DNA of 64,000 nt from Acidobacteriota bacterium. GTDB taxonomy: Bacteria > Acidobacteriota > Blastocatellia > RBC074. The DNA lies in contig JAFDVI010000010.1 of the NCBI GenBank assembly GCA_018269055.1, positions 1 to 64,000 of the forward strand, given 5' to 3'. This document shows positions 42,989 through 51,119 of this stretch, in pieces. Numbering within the stretch: the stretch's first letter is position 1; each line of letters starts with the position of its first letter. The notes under the pieces are model-generated. The model saw nothing but the letters and a program-made list of their open reading frames with translations. It was not told the origin of the DNA and made no database searches. Both the position numbers and the translations under genes were made by a program.

Positions 42989-44077
42989 ATGAGCCCAAGC
43001 AAATCATTGAAGCAGAGACTGACCAGAAGCCGTCGCCGTTTGTGGTGGGGAACACTGTTGTTGATGGCGATTGCGGTCATGGCAGGAGGTTGCCGCCATA
43101 GTGAAAAACCGCCTGCGCCGGTCAGTTCGGATCCGCTGAAAGTGAAGCCGATTGCGTTTAATGAACAGAATGAAGATGAAAATTACAACGCGTCCGGCGT
43201 CGTTCCGATTGAAGATGGTCGTTTTCTGTTTTGCGACAACCACGTGTCCAATGCGCTGTACGAACTCGATCTGAATCCCGATGGACAACAAAAGGGGGAT
43301 GTGATCCGGCGACCATTGCAGGGGGTGACGGGCGATGGCATTGACGATCTGGAAGGCATGACTTTTGCCGAAGAAAATGGGCATCGGTTCATTTTCGTGG
43401 CTTCGTCGCTTTCGCTAAAAAAGGCAATTCAGAACTTGCATGACAAACCGTCCAGAGTTCCCACGGACGGTTTGTTGCGCGTGACGCTCGATCAGACGTA
43501 TGGACTCAAAGCCGAAAATATGCCGGGGTTCCGTGCGTGGTTGATTCAGCATGAGCCCGAATTGACGCAAGCGGCCAAACTGGCGCCCAATGACGATGGA
43601 CTCAATATCGAAGGATTGGCTTGGGATCGCCAACGGCATGCTTTGTTATTAGGACTGCGTTCACCGGTGCCGGATGGCAACCCGGTCGTCCTGGTAATCA
43701 AGGTCAAGGATTTGGCCGGCGCCTGGACAACCGACAATCTGGAGCTGCTGCCCGCCATCCGGCTTGTGCCCGAATCGCCAATGCCAAGGAAGGAAACGCA
43801 GGGCATTCGCAGTCTCGAATACATCGAAGAACTCAAAACCTTCCTGGTCATCCTAGGCAAATCCACGGACGAATCAGAAGCGCCCTTTGCGCTTTATGCC
43901 TGGGACGGACAACCCGCTGGTGTTTTGCAACCGCTGCCGGTCACGTTTAACAAAAAAATGAAGCCCGAAGGAGTAACAGCCGGAACAGTCGGCGGAAAGC
44001 CGGTATTGTTATTTGTGGACGACGGCGGCGGGTATCAAATCGTACCGCAAGACGCACTGCCCGCCCTGAGGAGATAA
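42989..44077 (+). CDS. DUF3616-like lipoprotein
   Basis: 362 aa. The N-terminal signal ends MAGGC, a good lipobox at Cys36. The rest is beta-propeller-like, with DGLNIEGLAWDRQRHALLLG, the LRSP segment and KMKPEGVTAGTVGG. These segments match the C-terminal propeller of the 877-aa FHA protein at 24978-27611. The DUF3616 or phytase-like esterase-fold family is suggested; activity unknown. RBS GAGGAG precedes. Probably anchored in the outer or inner membrane facing the periplasm. Confidence 0.72.
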   Translation: MSPSKSLKQRLTRSRRRLWWGTLLLMAIAVMAGGCRHSEKPPAPVSSDPLKVKPIAFNEQNEDENYNASGVVPIEDGRFLFCDNHVSNALYELDLNPDGQQKGDVIRRPLQGVTGDGIDDLEGMTFAEENGHRFIFVASSLSLKKAIQNLHDKPSRVPTDGLLRVTLDQTYGLKAENMPGFRAWLIQHEPELTQAAKLAPNDDGLNIEGLAWDRQRHALLLGLRSPVPDGNPVVLVIKVKDLAGAWTTDNLELLPAIRLVPESPMPRKETQGIRSLEYIEELKTFLVILGKSTDESEAPFALYAWDGQPAGVLQPLPVTFNKKMKPEGVTAGTVGGKPVLLFVDDGGGYQIVPQDALPALRR

Positions 44078-44110
44078 GGCAAGGCAAGAAAGCCGCGCAA
44101 CCGAATAAGT

Positions 44111-45085
44111 TCAAATGCCCAAGGCTTTGCGGAAAATGGGAAAGTCTTTGGTCTTCCAGAGTTTCCCGTCCAGCAAATAGTGTTGGAAGGACATTCCCCA
44201 CAGGGCGGCAAACGCGTAATCGCTGTCAGCCAGCGTTCGCGGCAGCACGTTGAAAATCAAGTTGAGGCCAAGAATAATTAACAGGTACCCGCCCAGCGTA
44301 TGCCAGGTCTTCTTGTTGGTAGCGGGCTCTTCACGTTCGGTGCGGTGATAAAGCCAGGTCAGTTTGTGATACTGCAAGGCGTGCCCCAACCCAATTAGAA
44401 TTCCCGCCGCTTTGATCCCATGTCCGCTGTAGACAGCGTACCAGAACGCCAGCCACTGCAACGGAATGATCAATCCCATGAAAACAAGTTTGATCCAAAC
44501 CGGTTTTGGTTTGCTGATTTGCCGCAGCAGATAAATGCACGCCAACAATAGATAACAAATCGTCAGTGCCAAAATAATCGCGGCAGTTTGATTGTTGTAG
44601 GCAAAAAAGAAAAATAGCGGCAGCGTGAGCGAAGTCAATAGAAAGTATTTGTCCAGTTTGAAATCGTCAAATTCTTCGGCTTTGCGTTTGTAGAGCATGA
44701 CGAAGCCCAAATGCTGTTTGGCGTAATGGACGTGTAACCAGCAAAAGGCGAACACGAAGAACGGTTGCGCAAATCCCAGCCAAACCAATACCGGCCCCAG
44801 CAGCGTAAGCGGAATCAGCAGCCATAAAAACCATCCGAAACGTTGTCGTTCCGCCGAGTCGAGATAGCTGCGCGTGGCCGTGGCGAACACGTGTGGAGAT
44901 TCAATCACCAAAAGCATTGCAAAGCTCATCCACAGAATCGGGAAACCGGACAAAAACGCTGCCAACAGGATGTAAGAAACAATTGCCCCTCCAAACACCC
45001 AAATCCAATCCTCTTTTTTGCTGATCAACCAATTGGTGGTTGACGCAGTTGCCGAAATCAATACGGAAGCCGCCGAAGTCGCCAT
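44111..45085 (-). CDS. polytopic membrane protein of unknown function
   Basis: 324 aa with about eight TM helices. Distinct conserved-looking polar motifs: ATRSYLDSAERQRF near helix 2, CWLHVHYAKQHLGFVMLYKRK, GHALQYHKLTWLYHRTE and FQHYLLDGKLWK. The repeated His/Lys in membrane-proximal turns suggests a metal or cofactor site, as in fatty-acid-hydroxylase-like or fused redox membrane proteins, but no family is recognised. GGAGATC precedes the ATG. It stands alone on the minus strand. Confidence 0.7.
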   Translation of the reverse strand: MATSAASVLISATASTTNWLISKKEDWIWVFGGAIVSYILLAAFLSGFPILWMSFAMLLVIESPHVFATATRSYLDSAERQRFGWFLWLLIPLTLLGPVLVWLGFAQPFFVFAFCWLHVHYAKQHLGFVMLYKRKAEEFDDFKLDKYFLLTSLTLPLFFFFAYNNQTAAIILALTICYLLLACIYLLRQISKPKPVWIKLVFMGLIIPLQWLAFWYAVYSGHGIKAAGILIGLGHALQYHKLTWLYHRTEREEPATNKKTWHTLGGYLLIILGLNLIFNVLPRTLADSDYAFAALWGMSFQHYLLDGKLWKTKDFPIFRKALGI

Positions 45086-45234
45086 GAAAGATCTCCAGGT
45101 TGTTAAGGGGGGAGATAGAGGGAATTCGTCGGGTGAGTTAAAGGGGTGTGTTCAGGCCTTGGGGATGAACGAGCGGCATTCTATGCAGGTCGGTCGCCGC
45201 AGTAAACAAAAAATTAGTTAAAAACCGGGGAGTG

Positions 45235-46560
45235 TCAATTTACCTTGTACTCGCCTTCCCGTTGTTTGCCCGACTGGGCATCAACCGGCAGGGATTTTTT
45301 GGCTGGGAGCAAGCTCAGCCGTCTGCCGGTAATTAATCGTGCGCCGCGTTGATAGGTGAAATACGACCAAGCCCAGTTGAACATGACTGCGAAACGGTTG
45401 CGGAATCCGATCAAAAACCAGATGTGCAATCCCAACCAGAACAGCCACGCCGGAAAACCCGAAAGTTTCAATTTGCCGACGTGCGCAATGGCGGCTTTGC
45501 GGCCAATCGTGGCCATGCTGCCTTTGTCCGTGTAATGAAATTTCTCGCGCGGGTTGCCGTTCAAATCGTTTTGAATGTTTCGCGCTACGCAGCGACCCAT
45601 CTGCATGGCGACGGGGCTGACACCGGGCAGCGGAGCGCCGTTTTGGATGAACAGCGTCATATCGCCGATGGCAAACACATTGGAATGACCGGGCAGGGTT
45701 AAATCTTCGTTGATGATAATGCGACCGGCGCGATCGGTTTCAACGCCCAGTGTTTTCGTCAGCGCAGTTGCGCGAACGCCCGCACCCCAAATCACCGTTG
45801 GGGCGTTGATCCGCTGTTCGCCAAGCTGGACTCCGTTTTCATCAATGCCAGTGACTTGAGCGCCCGTGCGGACTTTGACGCCGAGCGCGGTCAATTGACG
45901 CAATGCGCTTTCGGACAAATCGGGCGGAAAACTGGGGAGAATTCTGTCGCCACCTTCGAGCAATAAAATTTCAGCGGCTTCGGGATGAATTGTGCGGAAA
46001 TCCCGCGCCAACACGAAGCGTGCAAGTTCGGCGATGGAACCGGCGAGTTCGACGCCGGTCGGGCCTCCGCCGACGACCACAAACGTCAGCAACTCGCGGC
46101 GACGTTGTGGGTCAGTCTCTTTTTCGGCGGCTTCAAAGGCCATCAATACACGGCGGCGAATTTCGACCGCGTCGTCCAAATCCTTCAATCCTGGCGCGAC
46201 CTGTTCCCATTCGTCGTGGCCGAAATAACTGGTGCGTCCGCCGGTCGCCAGCAGCAGGTAATCGTACGCCATCCGCTGATCGCTGAAGATGACTTCGCGA
46301 TTGGCGAAATCAACTCCGGTGGCTTCGGCCAGCATCACGGAAACATTTTTCTGTTTGCGAAGGATGGAGCGAATGGGCGCGGCAATGTCGGCTGGGGAAA
46401 GTCCGGCCATCGCCACCTGATACAGCAGCGGTTGGAACAAATGGTGATTTGTACGGTCAACGACGGTGATTTGCACCGGCGCTTTTTTCAGAGCTTGTGT
46501 GGCGGTCAATCCGCCGAATCCGGCTCCGATGATGATTACGTGTGGGGCAGTAGTTGGCAT
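45235..46560 (-). CDS. ndh: type II NADH dehydrogenase (NDH-2)
   Basis: 441 aa. Two Rossmann motifs: IIIGAGFGGLTATQAL (FAD) and VVVGGGPTGVELAGSI (NADH), plus ATGGRTSYFGHDEW and NVFAIGDMT for the FAD C-loop. The C-terminal helix WLGLHIWFLIGFRNR is the membrane-anchoring amphipathic part. Oxidises NADH and reduces quinone without proton pumping. It lies 5 bases after the mini PQQ-like gene. Confidence 0.92.
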   Translation of the reverse strand: MPTTAPHVIIIGAGFGGLTATQALKKAPVQITVVDRTNHHLFQPLLYQVAMAGLSPADIAAPIRSILRKQKNVSVMLAEATGVDFANREVIFSDQRMAYDYLLLATGGRTSYFGHDEWEQVAPGLKDLDDAVEIRRRVLMAFEAAEKETDPQRRRELLTFVVVGGGPTGVELAGSIAELARFVLARDFRTIHPEAAEILLLEGGDRILPSFPPDLSESALRQLTALGVKVRTGAQVTGIDENGVQLGEQRINAPTVIWGAGVRATALTKTLGVETDRAGRIIINEDLTLPGHSNVFAIGDMTLFIQNGAPLPGVSPVAMQMGRCVARNIQNDLNGNPREKFHYTDKGSMATIGRKAAIAHVGKLKLSGFPAWLFWLGLHIWFLIGFRNRFAVMFNWAWSYFTYQRGARLITGRRLSLLPAKKSLPVDAQSGKQREGEYKVN

Positions 46561-46565
46561 AATGC

Positions 46566-46880
46566 TTAACTGGCGCTTGCCGCAGCCTGATCGCGTTGCC
46601 GTTTTTCCTGAGCAGTCAAAACCTGGCTGCCCGACGGAGTCGCTATCGAAATCAGACCCAATCCCATTCCAGACAGCTTATTGTGCCAGCGAGGTTCGCC
46701 TGTCGCCGCATCCAGACAGAAAATTTCCCCTTTTGTGGTGGCGTACAACTGATTGCCGTCCAGCACCACATTGACGAAATCTCCGCCTTTCAGCGGCATT
46801 CGCCAAAGCTCTTCGCCTGTTGTGCGGTTGAGCGCAATCACTGCTCCTTTGATTCCCAGATAAATTGCATTCACAGCCAT
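46566..46880 (-). CDS. short PQQ-propeller-repeat protein
   Basis: 104 aa, start at 46880 (AAGGA upstream). Two PQQ/Trp-docking blades are visible: GAVIALNRTTGEELWRMPL and EIFCLDAATGEPRWHNKL. It is much shorter than a full eight-bladed propeller and lacks a signal peptide. Either a fragment of a propeller gene or a small cytoplasmic protein in the NDH-2 operon. Start and stop look normal. Confidence 0.6.
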   Translation of the reverse strand: MAVNAIYLGIKGAVIALNRTTGEELWRMPLKGGDFVNVVLDGNQLYATTKGEIFCLDAATGEPRWHNKLSGMGLGLISIATPSGSQVLTAQEKRQRDQAAASAS

Positions 46881-46892
46881 AACCAATTTTCC

Positions 46893-48164
46893 TTAGCTCA
46901 ATACGCGCAGCAAGACGCCAATTTGTTTGGTCGTCGGTTGTTCAATGATTTCCCTGAGCGCAGCTTGAAGCTGTTTTTCCTTCACGCAATGCGTCAGCAG
47001 AACAATGGTTGCAGTTCCGTCTTCTGTTACGCCGCGTTGGGTAAAGCTGTGCAAACTGACTCCGTGGTCACCAAATGCCTGTCCCAAATGACCGATAACT
47101 CCCGGCGAATCTTGTGTTTCCAGGCGGATGTAATACCCGTTTTCGGATTCATCAATCGGCATTACTTCGCTGACTTCGGAACTGATAGGGAGTTGGAAGT
47201 ATCGCGCAAAGTCCGGCAATTTGATGGCGCTGGCGATGTTGATGACATCGCCGACCACGGCGCTGGCGGTTGGGTATCGGCCTGCTCCAGGCCCCATCAA
47301 CATGATTTCACCGACGGCGCTGCCGCTGATGAAAATGGCGTTGTTGACGCCGTCAACTCCGGCCAGCGGATGCACGCGCGGAACCAGCATCGGATGCACG
47401 CGAACGTCCAAAGCGTCATTTTTTCCGCGTTGCGCCAACCCGATCATTTTGATGCGATAACCGAATTCGCGCGCCAGCTTGATGTCCAGATCTGTGATTT
47501 CGGTGATGCCTTGCCGGTAGATTTTTTCGACTTCAATCGGAGCCTGAAACGCGAGTGAGGAAAGAATAGAGATTTTGTACACCACGTCGCGGCCTTCGAT
47601 GTCATCGCTGGGATCGGCTTCGGCATAACCCGCGGCTTGCGCTTCGGCCAGAGCATCGCCGAAAGTTTTCTGCTCGCGCTCCATTTTGGTCAGAATGTAA
47701 TTCGTCGTGCCGTTGACGATTCCAGCGACGCGCGAAACGCGATTGGCTTGCAGCCCGCGCTGCAAGGTCGAAATCAGCGGAATGCCTCCGCCGACGGCGG
47801 CTTCAAAAAAGATCGTGACGTTGTGGTCATTGGCCAGCGCAAAAAGTTCCGGGCCGTGTTTGGCGATGAGCTCTTTGTTGGCGGTAACGATATGTTTGCC
47901 GCTGGTGATGGCGCGTTTGACCACTTCATACGCCGGATCAATGCCGCCAGCGACTTCCACCAGAATTTCAATGCCGGGATCTTCCGCCAGTGTGAACGGA
48001 TCCTGGTTCATTTCAAACTGCGAAAAATCAAAATCGCGGGTCTTATTGCGGTCGCGAACGGAAATCGCGCGAATGTCGAATTGCGGGTTGTCGCGCAACA
48101 GGGCGACGACGCCTGTGCCGACGGTGCCCAATCCAAAAATGCCAAGAGTTGTTTTTGTGCTCAT
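46893..48164 (-). CDS. hom: homoserine dehydrogenase
   Basis: 423 aa. Rossmann motif GIFGLGTVGTGVVALL, catalytic region NGTTNYILTKMERE and GYAEADPSDDIEGRDVVYK, and a C-terminal ACT domain (about 340-420) for threonine feedback. Reduces aspartate semialdehyde to homoserine. Its stop is 12 bases from the mini PQQ gene. The normal monofunctional form. Confidence 0.93.
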   Translation of the reverse strand: MSTKTTLGIFGLGTVGTGVVALLRDNPQFDIRAISVRDRNKTRDFDFSQFEMNQDPFTLAEDPGIEILVEVAGGIDPAYEVVKRAITSGKHIVTANKELIAKHGPELFALANDHNVTIFFEAAVGGGIPLISTLQRGLQANRVSRVAGIVNGTTNYILTKMEREQKTFGDALAEAQAAGYAEADPSDDIEGRDVVYKISILSSLAFQAPIEVEKIYRQGITEITDLDIKLAREFGYRIKMIGLAQRGKNDALDVRVHPMLVPRVHPLAGVDGVNNAIFISGSAVGEIMLMGPGAGRYPTASAVVGDVINIASAIKLPDFARYFQLPISSEVSEVMPIDESENGYYIRLETQDSPGVIGHLGQAFGDHGVSLHSFTQRGVTEDGTATIVLLTHCVKEKQLQAALREIIEQPTTKQIGVLLRVLS

Positions 48165-48376
48165 AAAATCGAGGTTCTGGGTATTTCAAAATTACGAAAA
48201 CGAGCGAGAAGCTTACCTGTCGCGTGCGGTTTCTGGCAAACCTCTGATTTGACTGCAAGGCATTGCGCCGCCGGGCGTTCTGCCACTGTTATTTGACGGG
48301 GTCTTTGTTTGACACGTTTGGTTGGGGTCAGCTACTTTGAACGGCAAATCAGATTGATATTTTTCAGGGGAAAACG

Positions 48377-48961
48377 ATGAGGACAATTTTTGAAGATTCG
48401 GAAGCCAGAGCCGCTGCGGAAGAAGTGGGCAAAGTTACTGGGAACAAAGCTTTGCTGCCGGTTTTGTGGCTCATTACGATCGCGTTTTTAGTAGGCACCT
48501 GGGGTGTTTACCGCTGGGCAAATTCTCGCCCGGCTCCGTTGCCGCCCCCCCCACCCGTAACGCTGGCGGATTTGAAACAGGTCGGCGTCGTGCTTACAGC
48601 ATTCAACGGATATGTTCGTGACGAGAAATGGCCTGATGCCGAAGCCATGCTTTCCAGTTATGCGCGCCAGAAACTGTTGGCCGAAGGCAAAACCTTGAAA
48701 GACAGCCTGATCGGTAACGTCAACGGCATGAAATTGCGAGAAGCCGCTTCCACACCGGATACGGATCGCACCGATCCGAACATCTTCAAACAAAATTTCA
48801 TTTACGTCTTTTCTGACGATCAGGCGCAAAAGTCCGAAACGAAAATCATTCCGCTGTCGCTGGTGATCGAAAACGGCAAGATCGTGGTCAATGGTTGGAG
48901 CGAAGAAAAGCCCTCCGAGAAAAAAGCGGACGACAAAAATGCCGACAACAAAAAAGCCTGA
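48377..48961 (+). CDS. membrane-anchored protein of unknown function
   Basis: 194 aa. One TM (about 27-46, LPVLWLITIAFLVGTWGVY) after a short cytoplasmic acidic start, a Pro-run, then an external domain (about 65-175) with DKIVVNGWS-type strands and a Lys/Asp-rich tail. CAGGGG is six bases from the ATG. No family known. It could be a small anchored periplasmic partner; context gives no hint. Confidence 0.6.
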   Translation: MRTIFEDSEARAAAEEVGKVTGNKALLPVLWLITIAFLVGTWGVYRWANSRPAPLPPPPPVTLADLKQVGVVLTAFNGYVRDEKWPDAEAMLSSYARQKLLAEGKTLKDSLIGNVNGMKLREAASTPDTDRTDPNIFKQNFIYVFSDDQAQKSETKIIPLSLVIENGKIVVNGWSEEKPSEKKADDKNADNKKA

Positions 48962-49123
48962 TAACGCAGAGATCCGGTAAATTTCCCCAAGCCGGAATTT
49001 GGGATTCCGGATCAGGAATTGTCAGCCATGGAATAAATTCCTTATCTCTCTGCGTTACATTGCTGAGCCATAACTTCTGAAAAACAGGAAATGGCTTCAA
49101 TATCATCGTACGAGGTGGAATTT

Positions 49124-49642
49124 ATGCTGAAAACCCTGGTTGCTTTGGTCATGGGATTGGTCTTTGTCTGGGCGTACTCTGCGCAAACGCCGAAACAATC
49201 CGACAAAACGAAACAAAAAATTGAGCAGAACAAGCAAGAGAAGAAAGCAGGTGAAAAAGTCGTGAAGACGGAAGAGGAATGGAAAAAAGAACTGACGCCG
49301 ATGCAGTTTTACGTCACGCGTCAGAAAGGAACGGAGCGCGCCTTCACGGGCGAATACTGGGACAATCACGAAGACGGCGTTTACGTGTGCGTCGCGTGTG
49401 GCCAGGAATTATTTAGCTCGAAGCAGAAATTTGATTCCGGCACGGGCTGGCCCAGTTACTGGGCGCCGATGAGTAAAGACGACATCCTCACACACGAAGA
49501 CAACAGCTACGGCATGCAGCGAGTGGAAGTGCTCTGCAGCCGCTGCGAATCCCACCTGGGCCACGTGTTTGACGATGGGCCGAAACCAACGGGCTTACGC
49601 TATTGCATCAACTCCGCGGCGTTGAAATTCGTAAAGAAGTAA
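49124..49642 (+). CDS. msrB: exported peptide-methionine (R)-S-oxide reductase
   Basis: 172 aa, signal peptide then a Lys-rich linker (22-48). The MsrB domain carries the structural zinc Cys89, Cys92, Cys138 and Cys141 and catalytic Cys161 in [11 protein letters not shown]. It repairs oxidised methionine in exported proteins. The start at 49124 has GAGGTGG seven bases upstream. No MsrA or DsbD-type partner is adjacent. A terminator follows. Confidence 0.93.
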   Translation: MLKTLVALVMGLVFVWAYSAQTPKQSDKTKQKIEQNKQEKKAGEKVVKTEEEWKKELTPMQFYVTRQKGTERAFTGEYWDNHEDGVYVCVACGQELFSSKQKFDSGTGWPSYWAPMSKDDILTHEDNSYGMQRVEVLCSRCESHLGHVFDDGPKPTGLRYCINSAALKFVKK

Positions 49643-49660
49643 CAGGCATTTATTCAAATC

Positions 49661-49702
49661 AAAACGCGGCCACGATCCGTCGAAGATTGTGGCCGCGTTT
49701 TT
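49661..49702 (+). terminator. rho-independent terminator after msrB
   Basis: AAAACGCGGCCAC (49661-49673) and GTGGCCGCGTTTTT (49689-49702), a GC-rich stem with a T-run. Confidence 0.85.
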
Positions 49703-49836
49703 GTCCAAATATACGCATTCGAAAAGAAACTCTCGGATTACTTTCCATCATCGTTGGAACGTCGGAACAAAACGACAAGCGAATTGCCGTGCTGAAGGAA
49801 ATTGCTGCCTTGAAAGCTTGAGATAAGCATCGCGCG

Positions 49837-51045
49837 ATGGACTATCCTCCCCCAGAATCACCACAGCCGATCATTGCGACCGAGCGAGTCGTTGCGTTGG
49901 ATGTGCTGCGCGGAGTGGCGCTACTCGGCGTGTTATTGATCAACCTCGACAGTGGCTTTCGTGGTTCGCTTTTCGCGCATATCCTGAACTTCCATACGCA
50001 TCCGGGCTGGGCCAATCATGCGACGGACCTTGTGCTGGCCTGGATCTTCCAGTTCAAAGCTTTCACACTCTTTTCATTTCTGTTCGGTGTCGGCGCGGGA
50101 GTGCAAATGGAACGAACTGCCAAACGTGGGCGCAGAACTGCTCGATTTCTCTTTCGCCGCTTTACTGTTCTGTTCGCAATTGGCCTCTTCCACATGCTGC
50201 TCATCTGGAACGGCGACATCCTGACGCTCTACGCCGTCTGCGGGCTGCTGCTGATTCCGTTCATCCGGTTGTCTTGCCGGTGGCTGGCCATCGCAGGGAT
50301 TGCTGTTATTCTGCTCTCGCCTTATTTGCCATTCTTTGGCAGCCTGTTTCCTTCCGAAACCGCAATACGCACGCAGGCCGAGCTTGCCACGCGCATTTAT
50401 GCGACCGGGAGCTTTACGGAAATCATGTCGCTACGCTTTAACGAGGCAGTTCATTTCATCTCGCCGCTGCTCATCGGTGTGTTGCCGCGCACCTTTGGCT
50501 TGATGCTGTTGGGCATAGCCGCTTGGCGCGGACGGCTCGTACAACAACCCGTAGAGCATCGCAAATTGCTCTGGGGCATTGTTGCTATAGCTGGCAGCCT
50601 GGGCGCGTTGACGACGACGCTGGAGCTTTGGGCGAAAGAAACGGGCAATCAACCGCTCGCCGCGTTCGATTGGTTGTACTCTTACTCCGCCGTGTTGCTG
50701 GCCTTTGCTTACGGAGCAGGTCTGCTGCTTTGCTTTGGTCGTGGGCTGGAAGAACGTCGTGGCTGGTTGGCGCGATTGTTTTCCGCTGTCGGGCAAATGG
50801 CGCTCACCAATTATCTGACGCAATCCGTGATCTTTAGCCTGCTGTTTTACGGCTTCGGCTTCGGGCTGTTTGGAAAACCTGGCTCTGCCAGCGCGACAGG
50901 GATTGGTCTCGCAGTCTTTGCAGTGCAACTTGCCATCAGCGATTGGTGGCTTCTGCGTTTTCGCTTCGGCCCCGTGGAATGGCTCTGGCGGTCGCTGACG
51001 TATGGGAGACGGCAACCGATGAAGTCGGCTGGCTCGGACGCTTGA
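49837..51045 (+). CDS. DUF418-domain membrane protein
   Basis: 402 aa with about ten TM helices. The N-terminal ALDVLRGVALLGVLLINLDS motif is the YeiB/DUF418 signature; the C-terminal part has FSAVGQMALTNYLTQSVIFSLLFYG and PVEWLWRSLTYGR, which is the DUF418 end. Often considered an acyltransferase-related membrane family of unknown activity. Position after msrB gives no functional clue. Confidence 0.88.
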   Translation: MDYPPPESPQPIIATERVVALDVLRGVALLGVLLINLDSGFRGSLFAHILNFHTHPGWANHATDLVLAWIFQFKAFTLFSFLFGVGAGVQMERTAKRGRRTARFLFRRFTVLFAIGLFHMLLIWNGDILTLYAVCGLLLIPFIRLSCRWLAIAGIAVILLSPYLPFFGSLFPSETAIRTQAELATRIYATGSFTEIMSLRFNEAVHFISPLLIGVLPRTFGLMLLGIAAWRGRLVQQPVEHRKLLWGIVAIAGSLGALTTTLELWAKETGNQPLAAFDWLYSYSAVLLAFAYGAGLLLCFGRGLEERRGWLARLFSAVGQMALTNYLTQSVIFSLLFYGFGFGLFGKPGSASATGIGLAVFAVQLAISDWWLLRFRFGPVEWLWRSLTYGRRQPMKSAGSDA

Positions 51046-51119
51046 TCGCCCTGCTGCGGCGAGGCCATTGGTAACGGTTTCGAACTTCTGAACGCGGATG
51101 TCTTTGAACGAAACGCCGC

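Noticed and set aside
46596..47558. 320-aa plus-strand frame antisense to the mini PQQ and hom genes
   Set aside because: Shadow of two well-supported genes.
49603..49821. 72-aa frame overlapping the end of msrB and its terminator
   Set aside because: It reads through a strong terminator and has no RBS; composition is not protein-like.
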